64,000 nucleotides of DNA from Schizosaccharomyces osmophilus (GCF_027921745.1 NC_079239.1:337501-401500), one strand, 5' to 3'; counted from the first letter of the stretch, positions 9,817 to 20,321 are shown. Translations and numbers: made by a program. Notes: generated by a model from the sequence alone, not told the origin.

Positions 9817-9905
9817 AGGAATCCAATGAGTTTGGTAAGTTGAACGTTCCTTTCGTTCTGCTCTCTCAGTAATAGATCTCTCTTTTATTTTTTACTCTCA
9901 TACAA

Positions 9906-9978
9906 GGCCTCGTGGCCCAATGGTCAAGGCGCCTGACTACGGATCAGGAGATTCCAGGTTCGACTCCTGGCGGGGTCA
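9906..9978 (+). tRNA. tRNA-Arg (anticodon ACG)
   Basis: An intronless cloverleaf of 73 nt including the discriminator base. The acceptor stem pairs GGCCTCG with CGGGGTC (one G-T and one T-G wobble). The A box reads TGGCCCAATGG and the B box GGTTCGACTCC. The anticodon arm is CCTGA-CTACGGA-TCAGG, placing ACG at positions 34-36, and the T stem is CCAGG/CCTGG. A T-rich stretch right after the gene supplies the Pol III terminator. It decodes CGN arginine codons after A34-to-inosine editing. Confidence 0.96.
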
Positions 9979-10432
9979 GTATTTAATTTTATTGTTTTTA
10001 TTTTTATTACAATTGTTTTTGTTTTTGTTTTTAAAGAAATCTTTTCATCGATGAATATCAATATTTATCAATATTCATCATCCATCAACTCTTAAAGGCT
10101 GTTATAGTTATTTCTTGCTGTAATTTTCATTGCAGTTGCATGCATGTCTCTTTATACTACATTTCAACAAACTCTACTCTTGCATCTACCTCGCATCTCT
10201 CTACCTGTTTAAAAAATATTACAATCATATTAATCTTTTCGATTTACTAGACTTATTAAATTCTCCCACCTTTAGCTCGGTCGTTTCGTTTCCAAAAAAA
10301 AAGGTACAACAAAAATAATAAAAAACACTGGTTCATAAAGTATACACTAGAATGCACCCGACGAATTAAATAAGGTAAATGCAATTACAACCATTTCTTT
10401 CTTTTCTTTTCTATTTTTTCTTGTCCATCTTT
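9979..10432. other. Intergenic: tRNA downstream flank and fft3-like 3' region
   Basis: About 450 bp of T-rich sequence containing TATTTATCAATATTCATCA-like direct repeats near 10050-10080. It carries the Pol III terminator on the left and the poly(A) region of the minus-strand remodeller on the right. No gene seen. Confidence 0.45.
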
Positions 10433-13234
10433 TCAATCGGTTTCTTCGGATTCTGCTTTTTCGGCTGTCTTTTCCGAAAGCGTTGCGTCCAAAGCAATCT
10501 TGGCATTCGCTAATCGTTGAATGTGTTCTTCGATTGTATTTTTCACCACAAATTTGATCACTGTCACCTCCTTCTTTTGTCCAACTCGATGTGCCCGATC
10601 TTCCGCTTGCAAATCATCAAATGGATTAAACGATACATCGTAAAGAATTACCATGTTCGCACATGCCAAGTTAATTCCAAATCCTCCTGCTTTTGTCGAC
10701 AACAAAAATACATTGATACTTTCATCCGCATAAAATTGATCAATCAAGTCTTGTCGAAAATCAACTTGTGTCGATCCGTCAAACCTCAAAAACTTCAAAC
10801 TCATACTCTTCATAACCAGCTGTAAAATGTCAAGAACCTGTGTAAACTGACTAAACAAGACAACCCGATCTCCTTTGGCAATCGCATTCTCCAATATCGT
10901 TTTCAACTTTCTCACCTTGGTCGCATCCATCCAAGGTTCGTTCTTCAGCTGGAACGGTTGAATCGTAGTGAACTTGCCGCATAGATTGTGTAACTCAATA
11001 TCAGACATGTATTGCATGTCTTCAAATATATAGTTTTCGTTCGCCTTTTTGTATTGTGGTTCATTCATAATCTCCTTGGCCATCATTCGAAGAATCTCAT
11101 CCTTGTAGCGAATTCGAAACAACATCGGGTGATCTGCAAGTTTCCGCAGTTGAACTAAAACAAATCCAGCTGTGCTCTTCTTTTTGGCGAGATTCGCATT
11201 CGTATCTAAATTTGTTTTCATGACATTCTCATCTAAAAGATTGTTGACGCTTTGCTTGTTTGCAAACTCATCATATCTCTTTTTCTCTTCTTCCGAGAAC
11301 TCACAAAACTCTATGATACGTGTTTTCTTCGGCAATGCATCCAGAACTTGGTTCTTTTTACGACGCAATACAAATGGCGCCATCATCATCTTGGCTCGGG
11401 AAACTCGCTGCTCCGAAAGCAAAGCTCTTTCAAAATCGCTCTCGGGCGACTTCTTCATGGTGAAAATTACATCCAAACTCTTCAAACCATAGTCAAAAAC
11501 ATGAGGAAGAATAAATGCTAGCAGGGAAATTAACTCTTTCAAATTATTTTGAAGAGGAGTACCAGTTAGTAATACACGGAAATCTGCGGGAATACTCATC
11601 AAGTGACGATAACGTTCGGAAGCACGATTTTTCAGATAATGTCCTTCATCATAAATGCAGACATTAAACTTTTGATTCCGCAAAAATAACCGATCAGCTT
11701 TACTAGTAGCTGCCAAACGGTAGGTAGTTAACATGACATTGTAGGAATCTTTGTTGGAATTAATTCTTTCCCGAATCTCTTCACGCTCCACTTGAGATCC
11801 ATAATACAGTTCAATTTTCAGTTTGGGACAAAATTTTGCAAACTCACGCAACCAATTTTCCATAGTAGATGCAGGTGCAATGACCAAGTGAGGACCATTC
11901 ACATTCTTATCCATCAACATGGCAAAAAAGGCAATCGTTTGACATGTTTTTCCAAGACCCATTTCATCAGCCAAAATACCTGCCAACTTGAGTTCATAAA
12001 GCAAGTACAACCAATTGATACCTATAATTTGATAGTCTTGTAAACTAGCATCTTGTGAAAAGGAAGCTGGGGGTTCTGTTATGAAATGAGCATTGGACGG
12101 AGTACCAATGTTTTTCATTTGATCAAAACTAACAAGGGAAGTTTCTCCTTCTTCAAATGTAGTCGTACTTGGTAAGCCCCAGTTTTCGACTCCTCGTTGA
12201 ATTTTTCCACCCAACTGTTCACATTGACGAATCAAAGCATCAACCACAAAGTAACCACGCATAATTTCCATACAAATGCCAACGAGTCGAGGACCCAATG
12301 GAGTTTTTTCACGTCTACCACGTCTTCCCTTAGGAATGATGGGGCGAGGCTGTTTGACAATCAAAGCAGACTCAAGGTCTGGAAAGGGTCTCTTGGCAAC
12401 CATAAATTCGGATTCGGCTAACGTGCAACCAGTCATGTCAGCAAGATCTTGAGTTGGACAACGGTTGATGTACTTGAGAACTTCCTCCTTCAAGGCTGCG
12501 GTATCAATGCGTGATGCCCAGCGATCGGCATTGGATTCATCGTCCGAGTACATGTCATCGTTACTGTCATCATCGGCTTCAGGTTCATAGGTTTTACGAG
12601 AAGAGATGGGCAAGGTAAACTGAAGTCCATTTGTCACACTACTGGTGGCAGCGTACCTTTCACGCATTGTAGGACGATGAGCCGATGTCCTAGTAGGTGG
12701 CGCCTGCGAAACGAGAGATTGGGAAGAAAGAGAGAGAGGCAAGGAATCGCTAGCGTCTTCTTCTTCGTCTGCGTAAGAGGGCATTGTGCCAATCATTCCT
12801 GGATATGGTGGTTGCATATTGAAACTTTGAGCATCCAAGAAATTGGGCATTTCTCCATAAGGTATTTGTGGATTGGCAAAGGGAGGGGCATAAGGGTTTA
12901 CAGAGGGAACAGGAGGAACTGTTCCAGGAAAAGATGGAGGAAGAAAGCTTTCAGCTGTAGGTATACCGGGAGCAGCTAAACCTGGGGCAATGTTCCCAGA
13001 TTGTTTGTAGCCTTCAAGATTGGAAAGAGGGGTTGTAGACTGAACGCGTTTCGACATTTCTGACAAAATTTGAAGACGGGCATTGATGTCGCCACCCGAT
13101 TCATTGGTCTTTTCTGAGGCTTCTGAGAGAGAGTCTGCAATGAAAGGTGGGAACACTGGTTTGCGCTTGGTGTCATAAGGAAGATCCTCATAATGACCGT
13201 TTTCGGCGTGATCTACTTTTCTTTTGCCGTCCAT
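10433..13234 (-). CDS. fft3: Fun30/SMARCAD1-type SNF2 chromatin remodeller (Fft3-like)
   Basis: Single exon, 933 aa, first ATG at 13234 (MDGKRKVDH). The N-terminal third is disordered. Residues about 240-275 (CPTQDLADMTGCTLAESEF) resemble the CUE-like motif of Fun30 proteins. The SNF2 ATPase follows: ADEMGLGKT (Walker A, about 421), DEGH box (about 526), LLTGTPLQNN, then the helicase C lobe with STKAGGFGINL and DRAHRVGQ. Fission yeast has three Fun30 paralogues. The length (S. pombe Fft3 about 922) and its position next to atg14, which matches my memory of S. pombe, favour Fft3, which keeps heterochromatin and boundary regions intact through replication. Fft1 is the main alternative name. Confidence 0.88.
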   Translation of the reverse strand: MDGKRKVDHAENGHYEDLPYDTKRKPVFPPFIADSLSEASEKTNESGGDINARLQILSEMSKRVQSTTPLSNLEGYKQSGNIAPGLAAPGIPTAESFLPPSFPGTVPPVPSVNPYAPPFANPQIPYGEMPNFLDAQSFNMQPPYPGMIGTMPSYADEEEDASDSLPLSLSSQSLVSQAPPTRTSAHRPTMRERYAATSSVTNGLQFTLPISSRKTYEPEADDDSNDDMYSDDESNADRWASRIDTAALKEEVLKYINRCPTQDLADMTGCTLAESEFMVAKRPFPDLESALIVKQPRPIIPKGRRGRREKTPLGPRLVGICMEIMRGYFVVDALIRQCEQLGGKIQRGVENWGLPSTTTFEEGETSLVSFDQMKNIGTPSNAHFITEPPASFSQDASLQDYQIIGINWLYLLYELKLAGILADEMGLGKTCQTIAFFAMLMDKNVNGPHLVIAPASTMENWLREFAKFCPKLKIELYYGSQVEREEIRERINSNKDSYNVMLTTYRLAATSKADRLFLRNQKFNVCIYDEGHYLKNRASERYRHLMSIPADFRVLLTGTPLQNNLKELISLLAFILPHVFDYGLKSLDVIFTMKKSPESDFERALLSEQRVSRAKMMMAPFVLRRKKNQVLDALPKKTRIIEFCEFSEEEKKRYDEFANKQSVNNLLDENVMKTNLDTNANLAKKKSTAGFVLVQLRKLADHPMLFRIRYKDEILRMMAKEIMNEPQYKKANENYIFEDMQYMSDIELHNLCGKFTTIQPFQLKNEPWMDATKVRKLKTILENAIAKGDRVVLFSQFTQVLDILQLVMKSMSLKFLRFDGSTQVDFRQDLIDQFYADESINVFLLSTKAGGFGINLACANMVILYDVSFNPFDDLQAEDRAHRVGQKKEVTVIKFVVKNTIEEHIQRLANAKIALDATLSEKTAEKAESEETD

Positions 13235-14194
13235 TTTGTGCAAATAGATATTAGGCGTTGTTTATAAACAAAAATATAAGAACAAAGGTATACAAGAAAG
13301 AGTTCAGCAAATGTGATTCGACAGAGACGAAGAATTCAGCTGTATAGAAAAAAAAGAGTAAAGAAAGGGAAACAATTTGTCAATGGATTCAATTGGCAAG
13401 AGAAAACAATTGGCCAATCTCGCTGTTCCCTTGGGAGTTTCGAAAAATCGACGATAGTTTTAAGAATGAAGGAAAGCCTTATTAATATCTTTCCGATCGT
13501 CTAAGGAAAAAGAAAAAGTATGTTTGCTTCAAGAATTATTCAAACAAATATACCGACACTTTCCAAAAGCATACACGCTGTTCTGCGTCGAGTCAACGAA
13601 GGGGCGAAAAATATCTTTTAAAAAAAAGAAAAAAACAAACTTTAAGAAGACAAATATTTCAACTTAAAGGAACCCAAATTCTTTGCGACTAACAAAAACA
13701 CCAACAGCTTCGAAGGAACACACTCTCTTGATGGTCGACTAGAGAATGCAAAGATTTTCGAACCTTCGATTTCAAACTTCTTCAATATTAAAAAAATGTA
13801 ATTAAAGAAAAAACAACTCTTCAAAGGAGAAATAGCCAGTGAAAATTCTGTTACTTGCTACTTCGCTTCACAATATACAGCAAATTTAGTACTATAGACA
13901 AGAACACGCTACTCCTGGTAGTTGTTCGTGGAGGGCGTTTTGCTTTGAGGCATGTATGTGGGTGGTGTTGATTTTTTTGTTTACAGCGATGTACCGTGAG
14001 ACTCGAATAACAAATAAAGACAAATAACGAAACCACGAAAAATGAGGATACAGACATGGAAAGTGGGCTACCGCAAATGGTTTCACCATGCCATATATAA
14101 ATACAATACCATATAGTATACAGGAAAGAAGGAGGAAGGAAGAAGGAGGAAGGAGAAAGAAATAATCAAATAAAGGATGTAGTTGAGTACTTTA
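13235..14194. other. Intergenic upstream of the fft3-like gene
   Basis: About 960 bp. It serves as promoter of the minus-strand remodeller and 3' flank of the small minus-strand gene. A purine-only tract lies at 14121-14162. A single GTAAACA-type motif occurs near 13979. No coding signal convinced me. Confidence 0.45.
14121..14162. repeat. Polypurine GGAAGAA-type tract
   Basis: About 42 bp composed of A and G only after the first base (GGAAAGAAGGAGGAAGG-type units). It sits just past the stop of the small minus-strand gene, where it would read as a polypyrimidine tract in the transcript. Confidence 0.7.
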
Positions 14195-14437
14195 TTAGGG
14201 TAGAATAGATGATAGATCGTCGAAATGAAAATTGTATTGTTTTGAAATTCCATTACCAGTATACTTTGAGTCTTTATCTTGTGGTCGTAACAGATAGGAG
14301 TGATCTGGTGGTTTTTGTTTTCTCAATTGATTCATCTCTTTATAAAACGAGTTGTTTTTAGGGTCGTTCCATGGATAATATTCTGATAGTACTGGAATTG
14401 AGCTTTCTTCAACCGACCAAACGCTGTAAATAGACAT
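14195..14437 (-). CDS. Small conserved-looking protein of unknown function (80 aa, possibly the C-terminal exon of a longer gene)
   Basis: An 80-codon ORF with ATG at 14437, reading MSIYSVWSVEESSIP and ending NFHFDDLSSILP. The composition (W, Y, F, P, with YYPWNDPKNN) looks like real protein rather than a shadow. I do not recognise it. Upstream on the same strand, roughly 14490-14610, a second frame stays open and also reads like protein (ERIGWLSSSTPGPEDEG). It could be joined through a donor GTTAGT to the acceptor ATTTACAG just inside this ORF, giving SC-VWSVEESS in correct phase. So the ATG used here may be internal to a spliced gene. It lies between the fft3-like gene and atg14. Confidence 0.5.
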   Translation of the reverse strand: MSIYSVWSVEESSIPVLSEYYPWNDPKNNSFYKEMNQLRKQKPPDHSYLLRPQDKDSKYTGNGISKQYNFHFDDLSSILP

Positions 14438-15065
14438 TGATTCGCGTCGAATAGATACACTTAAATCAAATTAGATCACTGCCCTATGCTTAAGAAAGGG
14501 GGCAGGCCGGATGCCTTTGTTTGCTTGAATTGGGATTCCACTAACCACGAACCAGTACCTTCATCCTCAGGACCTGGAGTAGAACTCGAAAGCCAGCCAA
14601 TTCGTTCACAATATTCTGTATTCTTTAATTTTGAAAAGAAACAGGATCACTTCTTTCCTTACATACGGCCTTACAGTAATCATATATCTGGAATCTCGTG
14701 AGGGTGCCATTGAAATCACCATACAGGATTCTATTTAGTTTGGAATTGATAAATTCATTGAAAGAAAGAAATGCAAAAATTTACTGCTTAGAATTTGACC
14801 TCCCCATACGAAGATACGTGCATTCACACACATTTCTCTGTCTCTCCATCACCCAAACTGCCTTTACTTTTCTATTGGATTCTTGTAAGGAACCTTTGTT
14901 TTATTACCTTGGCTGTTGAGCAAAGATCATTATCATCATCATCAGCGATTTCTATCTCATTGTTGCGTTGTGTTGTTTGATCGTTTTTTTACAAAAATCA
15001 AAAATATTCACTTCACGATAAGCCCTTTTTCTGCCTTTCGGGAAGGACCTATTTTTTTTCCTTGC
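14438..15065. other. Upstream region of atg14, with a possible minus-strand exon
   Basis: The left part (about 14490-14610) may contain an upstream exon of the small minus-strand gene. The opposite-strand 71-codon ORF at 14486-14701 is probably its shadow. The right part is the pyrimidine-rich 5' leader of atg14; the frame is open upstream of the atg14 ATG but contains no other ATG. Confidence 0.4.
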
Positions 15066-16229
15066 ATGCCGAATGCTACGAAATGTCAACTTTGCGAAAC
15101 AAGACGGCCTTCCATTTGTGAACAATGCCTGTGTAGAGATCTGACGAGTTTTTTCAAATTCAAGGATCAGAATCAAAAAGAAGTTTTTTCCCACGTAGAA
15201 CATATACGACAACATCAAGGGAAACATGTTTTGTTTCGAAAATGCGTTTCTGAAAAAGAAGTGCTATTGCATAAATTGGAAAGGTTATGCCATATCCGAA
15301 ACGATAAGCTGTCTGTTCTGTCCACCCTTCAAGAAAAGATCCATACTATGAAACAGGAGACCCAAGGGAGGCGAGAGTCATTAGAGCTCAAAAGCAAAAA
15401 CCTCAACGACTGCTCCATACACAACCGTGATTTGTGTGCCGAGAGATATATATATTCTCTTCAGCATTCCGAGACTCTGCAAGTTAAGCTTGCTGAACTT
15501 CAGCAATCACTCATTCGAAAGGTTCTCGACATGTACCAGCTTCATTGGCGCAGGGACGTTCGTTTGTTGTCTATGGACAATGGACGCAAACATTTTTCAG
15601 AGAACGAAGGCGGTACTGATTCCATTGACGCTAGTTTAGCATATCAACTCTCCAAGCTGACAATGAGTGTATCGGGATCTGGGTCTGGTTATGAGGAAAA
15701 CGTACAGCGCAGAAACCAAGCATTCTTAGAACAAGCCACCCAATTGAATGATTCTGTTACGATTTCCGGAGTCGATGTATGTACAAAGAACAAAGAAAAA
15801 GTGTTCTTAAACCCGGAATCTGCTTTAACTTTATCATTCATCTGTATTTTTTTAGCCCAGTACTTGAACGTCACCCTTCCTTGCCCTATTCAATTACCCT
15901 CGCCGGATCAAAAAGCACTCCCAGTTTACTCCAATGACCAGATGCTATACATCATGTATAACATTGGATGGCTTGCATCAATTACGGGCACATTCATCAT
16001 TCCTAAAGGAATGTCTCAATTACAACAAATGGAACTTCTTCAGTGTACAGGATTTTGGCTTGTTCAATTACAATCTAAATCCATACAAGTCAAAAGTCTT
16101 GCTTGCTGTCCTCAGTTAGAAATGGATTTTGTTACGTTTTATCGTTTATCGTGTGCTCATAATCCATATGCTTTTAGTTACGGCCAAACGAGATCGAAAT
16201 CCTCGAAAGCATTCCAACTAATCTCATGA
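15066..16229 (+). CDS. atg14: Autophagy protein Atg14 (PI3-kinase complex I subunit)
   Basis: Single exon, 387 aa from the ATG at 15066 (MPNATKCQLCETRR). The N-terminus has paired cysteines, CQLC and CEQC plus a further C, the hallmark of Atg14/Barkor, which targets the Vps34 PI3-kinase complex I to the phagophore site. Residues about 50-165 are coiled coil for contact with Atg6/Beclin 1. The C-terminal half has the hydrophobic helices seen in the family (STLSFICIFLAQYL-like, and YIMYNIGWLASITG). Sequence conservation in this family is low, so the call rests on the Cys motif, the coiled coil and its position beside the Fun30 gene, which I recall also for S. pombe. Confidence 0.82.
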   Translation: MPNATKCQLCETRRPSICEQCLCRDLTSFFKFKDQNQKEVFSHVEHIRQHQGKHVLFRKCVSEKEVLLHKLERLCHIRNDKLSVLSTLQEKIHTMKQETQGRRESLELKSKNLNDCSIHNRDLCAERYIYSLQHSETLQVKLAELQQSLIRKVLDMYQLHWRRDVRLLSMDNGRKHFSENEGGTDSIDASLAYQLSKLTMSVSGSGSGYEENVQRRNQAFLEQATQLNDSVTISGVDVCTKNKEKVFLNPESALTLSFICIFLAQYLNVTLPCPIQLPSPDQKALPVYSNDQMLYIMYNIGWLASITGTFIIPKGMSQLQQMELLQCTGFWLVQLQSKSIQVKSLACCPQLEMDFVTFYRLSCAHNPYAFSYGQTRSKSSKAFQLIS

Positions 16230-16523
16230 AGGAATTGATGTTTCTATTTATTGGATGTTTCGAATTTTTATCTTTAATTTTCTTTCCTGAAGTTTTCTTC
16301 AGAGAAGACTGTTTATGTATATTTTAGTTATGATTCACGCATTTTAGTTTGTTTTAAGATTTTTTTTTATACAAACGTTAATTAATATTCGTTTTTGCCT
16401 TCTTTATATCTTTATAAAATATCGGTTATTCTCTACTAAGAAAGCCCAAGGTGCCTAATTGTAAGAAAGTAAATGGACAGTCTTGTAGCGAAAAAGAGAA
16501 AGTAGAAAAAAAATCATAGACAA

Positions 16524-17588
16524 TTAGTTAGAAAGATTCTTCAAAACCGAACGGAGAGCCATTTTGTCGGGATTTTCAGAAATGGGTTGCATAGAGCGAG
16601 TTTGATTAATGATGTCTCTTGTTTTATCAAAATAAACTTCTTGAAGGAAGTTGCGCATACGGGTTTCCATCTCTTCAACTAAACGACCAATGTTGCCGAC
16701 TTCGCCGTCCTGCTCACTTGCAGGCATGCGCTGCGAAGTTTGGCGAGTTAAATGGCCAGAGAGATTCAAGGCCCCAGAGACAAGAGACGAATGTTGGTCC
16801 GATCCGAGGTAAAGGATGATAGTACTAGTTAAACGATAGTCAAAAACATCCGTTTCCGATGTGGGCAAACATTCAAAGACATGAATAGAATCCCAACCGC
16901 AGCTGCCAGAGCTGGAAGCTAAAAAAATGTTAGATTAGTGGAAATCTTGAGGTGAAATAATAGAAATCATACCTTTTTTGATAAGTACGGCGCCGGCATA
17001 GGAATCATCTTGGTCCCATAAATAAACGCTACTAACACCGCCTTCATAGTATAAATCTAGATAGACCCGCATCGCTTCATTGAGATCCGACTCTAGCTTT
17101 CTCACACGATCGCTGGAAACGAGGCCATCCTCCAAAGGAGGGTCGTATTTGTTTGTCCAGGGAGAACGATAGGAATCACCATCACGGTTAAAGTCACAAA
17201 GCAGATACTGGTTACCAGATTCAGAGCAACTACTAACTTGCAATGGTTGATCTACGGAAGAAAGAAGAACATCAGCCAGATCGGGGGCTACAGCTAGAAT
17301 GGCGTCCAAATTTTTTGAAATGTCCTTGGGGTTCAACCGGCGGAGTAAGTCTAAGGCAGCATCTTCAGGCTGGTGATTGTTAGTTAGGAATGATGTCGGT
17401 TCTATGGTGTCAACATTTCACTTGAAAGTTGAGCACAAGAGGAATTGTGCTCAAGAATCAGCTCGCTAAACAATGATTCTTTTTGTTTACGTCTGCAAAA
17501 CCCTTGAAGCAGCACTTGCGGCGCATGCCTTCCCGAGAAACAAAATGAATTTGAGCAAATGCAGACTTACAAGCATACTTACCAACAT
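16524..17588 (-). CDS. acp2: F-actin capping protein beta subunit Acp2, 3 exons
   Basis: Exons are 17588-17583, 17369-16973 and 16918-16524, 265 aa. Exon 1 encodes only Met-Leu before a GTAAGT donor. The acceptor follows a CTAACTAAC branch (ATCACCAG), giving [18 protein letters not shown], as expected for capping protein beta. Intron 2 (GTATGA, CTAATCTAAC, TTTTTTAG) restores [10 protein letters not shown]. Diagnostic segments are [26 protein letters not shown] and the amphipathic C-terminal helix. The alpha/beta heterodimer caps actin barbed ends in cortical patches and the ring. A second in-frame donor 12 nt into intron 1 would add four residues. Intron 1 (213 nt) is long and holds a perfect hairpin. 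Confidence 0.92.
17429..17454. repeat. Perfect 10-bp inverted repeat inside acp2 intron 1
   Basis: TTGAGCACAA, a six-base loop, then its exact reverse complement TTGTGCTCAA. It lies in the middle of the 213-nt first intron of acp2, about 60 nt from the acceptor. It would form a stable stem in either transcript orientation. Confidence 0.85.
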
Positions 17589-19902
17589 TTTTAAATAAAA
17601 TAAGAATGAAGAAACCTTTAAAAATACTTCTACGTACAAACAAAGCAATGAATCGGGTGGAATGTCAAGAAAAGCAGTGTGCTGATGGGATTGCTTTGGA
17701 CGTTTGGCGAAAAAGTACTCTACCAGTTTTTAACAGAGAATCTTTTCTAAAAAAACGTTATTCCCAAAAGGCGGAATTCACAGAACGACAGCAAAAAAGA
17801 AGGAAGTGACAGAAGGACTTGTGGTGTACGGAGTGACAATTCATGTACACACAATCCGTATGATATGAAGGAGACATATCCAGAACGAACAACCCCAGGA
17901 TGTCAAATTGCGGCTTGTCACATTCTATGAACAAACTGGAAAATAAAAAAAGGTTTTAGAGGGTGTTATGGAGCCTGCGCCAATTTTTGTTTGTGGTGAT
18001 ACTTTTGTGTTTGTACTTACTATGATAACCAGCCTAGCAGTGGGCGGCGAACATACACTTTGCAAACCAAACCATATTGAACCACCACAGTCGAGTCAAG
18101 TGTTTCTCCTATATTTAAAACATGGAAGAATTGACTTGGTTGGAATCTTAATATTTTACAAGAATTTCTTTTTCTACGTAACCACAAACATGAAGATGAA
18201 CAGAAATTTTTAAAAGCTTCATCAAGTGAGGACTGGTACACGACAAACCAAAGAAATGGAGAAACTCATAAGGATGTACAAAAGAGATGTGAAGGAAATA
18301 ACTTGTTGGCTGGCTTTCTATGACCTTGTTATTTCTATGGAACAACACGGTTTGACGGGTTCACACATTGTCCGCTCGCTGCAACGGGAGAAATCCATGG
18401 CTTACTCTAAGCAAAATGTTTTCTGTGTTGATCGGCCGCAAAACAATCGAACTATGGGCTTGGGAAGCACTTTGATCGATGGGTTTTGTCTTTGCAATGA
18501 CTAGGATGACTTGATTTCCTAGTGTTGTCACAGAGCAGCTGCGTTGTTATGACGCCCATGATCTTCCAAAAGTCCAGTTTGCTATAACATGTACGTTTTA
18601 TCGGGCAAGCATTTTTTGGGTATGTAAAGTCGCACAATGCACATTGCACACTACACAAATGTAAACACGCGGGCCGAAGCGAAATCAAGAGAAAGAGCCA
18701 AGCTTTTTTACAAAGAAACAAGAAGGAAAGATTTCTTGTTTATTTCTTCCATCGCTGTCCTATAACTTCTTTTCCTTCTTTACTACCTACTTCACTTTTT
18801 CTTCTGATTCGCTATACTGTGCACCAACGCGCGTCCGATAATTCGATTACTGATACTGAAAATTCTAGCGGATTTTAACTTACCGAGCTAGATGGAGAAC
18901 ACCAGTTCATTCTTAAGTTGCTATACTGAAACATACCAAACTTTGCTATTATTGCCACCGATATCATGATGTGGCCATGATGGAGGAGCTGCTACTAGGT
19001 GGAGGAAGTTACATCAACAAAGTAGGTTTCGATTATGTTCGATCACGTTCGAATCATGGTGTAGCCTTCTTTTCCCAAAGAAAGTGGCAGACAGAGAGAA
19101 ACAGGAAGAAGCTCTGTGTGGTGCTGTGCTGTCTTGATGGCCTTTTCTGTATCTTCATTCTCCTGTGAGAGAGTCTTGAGGCTTCTTCCTGTAAGAGGAA
19201 TATGCTCCAGCGTCTTCTCTGACTGACATTGCGAACCCGTAGGCGAGTATGAGCACTGGTGTGTGTAGCTTAACTTCTTCTGCTTGTTTGCTCGTACTGC
19301 AAACACCAAGACTACGTAGCATGGAAAGACTCGTAGACTCGCCCTTCCTCAGTAGTAGATAATTGGGTTTGTAGAACGAGTGCGATGTATTTCACATACA
19401 ATTAAAAGCACAGTAGGAAGAGGAAATTGGTCGAAAGACAACTCAATTGCATCCTCCAAGCTGGTGAAGGACTACTGCTGTAATTAATAAGATGGTGGCC
19501 GTATCTGAACGCGGTTTGTTTACAACAAATGAGCTGCGGTACGGATGACATTTATGTAATGTTGATTGGATTCCCCATCTACCAATGATAACACCTCGTA
19601 ATCCATTCCGCCTCTATGTTAATTATCATCGGAACCCTAACCCTGAGTGGATCCGGGACTTATACCTACATGTTCCCTCCTTCCCTCTACAAACAACAAT
19701 TATTTTACTTTGAATCGACAGACCCAAGATCGAGACGTTAATTTTCACTATCCCAAATAGTGAATCGAGATTTGTTTGGATCGTTTTTGAAGAAACTACT
19801 AAATTAGAGGACCTGCTGCTGAATGCGGGCATTGCAGTACCGTGAAAGAATTTATCTTTTGTGAAGTTTATTGTTGAAGTGCTGTGAGAACAGTGTACTT
19901 AC
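17589..19902. other. Long divergent intergenic region between acp2 and bdf2
   Basis: About 2.3 kb, the largest apparent gap in the window. Only short ORFs of random appearance occur (for example 67 codons at 17606-17809, Lys/Arg-rich, starting 18 bp from acp2 on the other strand). Two copies of an ACCCTA-like unit lie at about 19634-19645. The base composition is somewhat richer in GC than other gaps here, so a non-coding RNA is possible, but I cannot identify one. Confidence 0.4.
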
Positions 19903-20263
19903 ATGAACAGTGAGAATATTATATCGTAAGTTGGATTCCAAAATTGCGCGCGCAAGTTACACCTAAGAGATTAGCGGGACATGTCATCGATTGGTAAATA
20001 GGATTTCAGAAGACATTCACAATTTACAAAAGTAGATCACAACAAAAACAAGAACATGAGAGGAACCCTTTTGGATGTTGCAGAGTGTTGCCTTATTGTT
20101 GAACGACTATTCAACATGTAGTCTCTGAATTCTGCATTTCTCAATGGGTTTGTTTTGTTTTGTCTTCTTTTCCATCTAGTAATTGTTATCCCGAGTCATT
20201 TCTCCTGTGTGTCCTTGCGACGCAATGCAATTGCTATTCATGCAATTCCTTACTAACATTTAG
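19903..20263 (+). other. Proposed first exon and intron of bdf2
   Basis: The exon 19903-19925 codes MNSENII plus two bases. GTAAGT follows at 19926-19931, then a 338-nt intron ending TACTAAC ATTTAG at 20263. The join continues the bdf2 frame with SVKSSQGKVN. Phase, donor, branch and acceptor all agree, but nothing at protein level confirms the short exon. Confidence 0.5.
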
Positions 20264-20321
20264 TAGTGTGAAATCTTCGCAGGGGAAAGTGAATATTGCA
20301 AACGATTTTGGTAAACACAGT

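Larger units (their letters stand above)
9019..9905. other. obr1 promoter region and tRNA upstream flank
   Basis: About 890 bp with no protein gene. It holds obr1 promoter elements and a 24-T homopolymer at 9793-9816 just upstream of tRNA-Arg. Apparent ORFs here on both strands are low-complexity. Confidence 0.5.

Noticed and set aside
9486-9818. ORFs of 76 and 97 codons around the obr1 promoter and poly-T tract
   Set aside because: One ends in poly-Phe from the T run; promoter elements and codon use argue against coding.
14486-14701. 71-codon plus-strand ORF upstream of atg14
   Set aside because: Lies opposite a more protein-like minus-strand frame and has no family resemblance; treated as its shadow.
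17606-17809. 67-codon Lys/Arg-rich ORF divergent from acp2
   Set aside because: Starts 18 bp from the acp2 ATG on the opposite strand, low complexity, no recognisable family.
19634-19645. Telomere-like or HomolE-like ACCCTAACCCT sequence
   Set aside because: Only two units, not the fission yeast telomere repeat, and no ribosomal-protein-type gene follows at the right distance.
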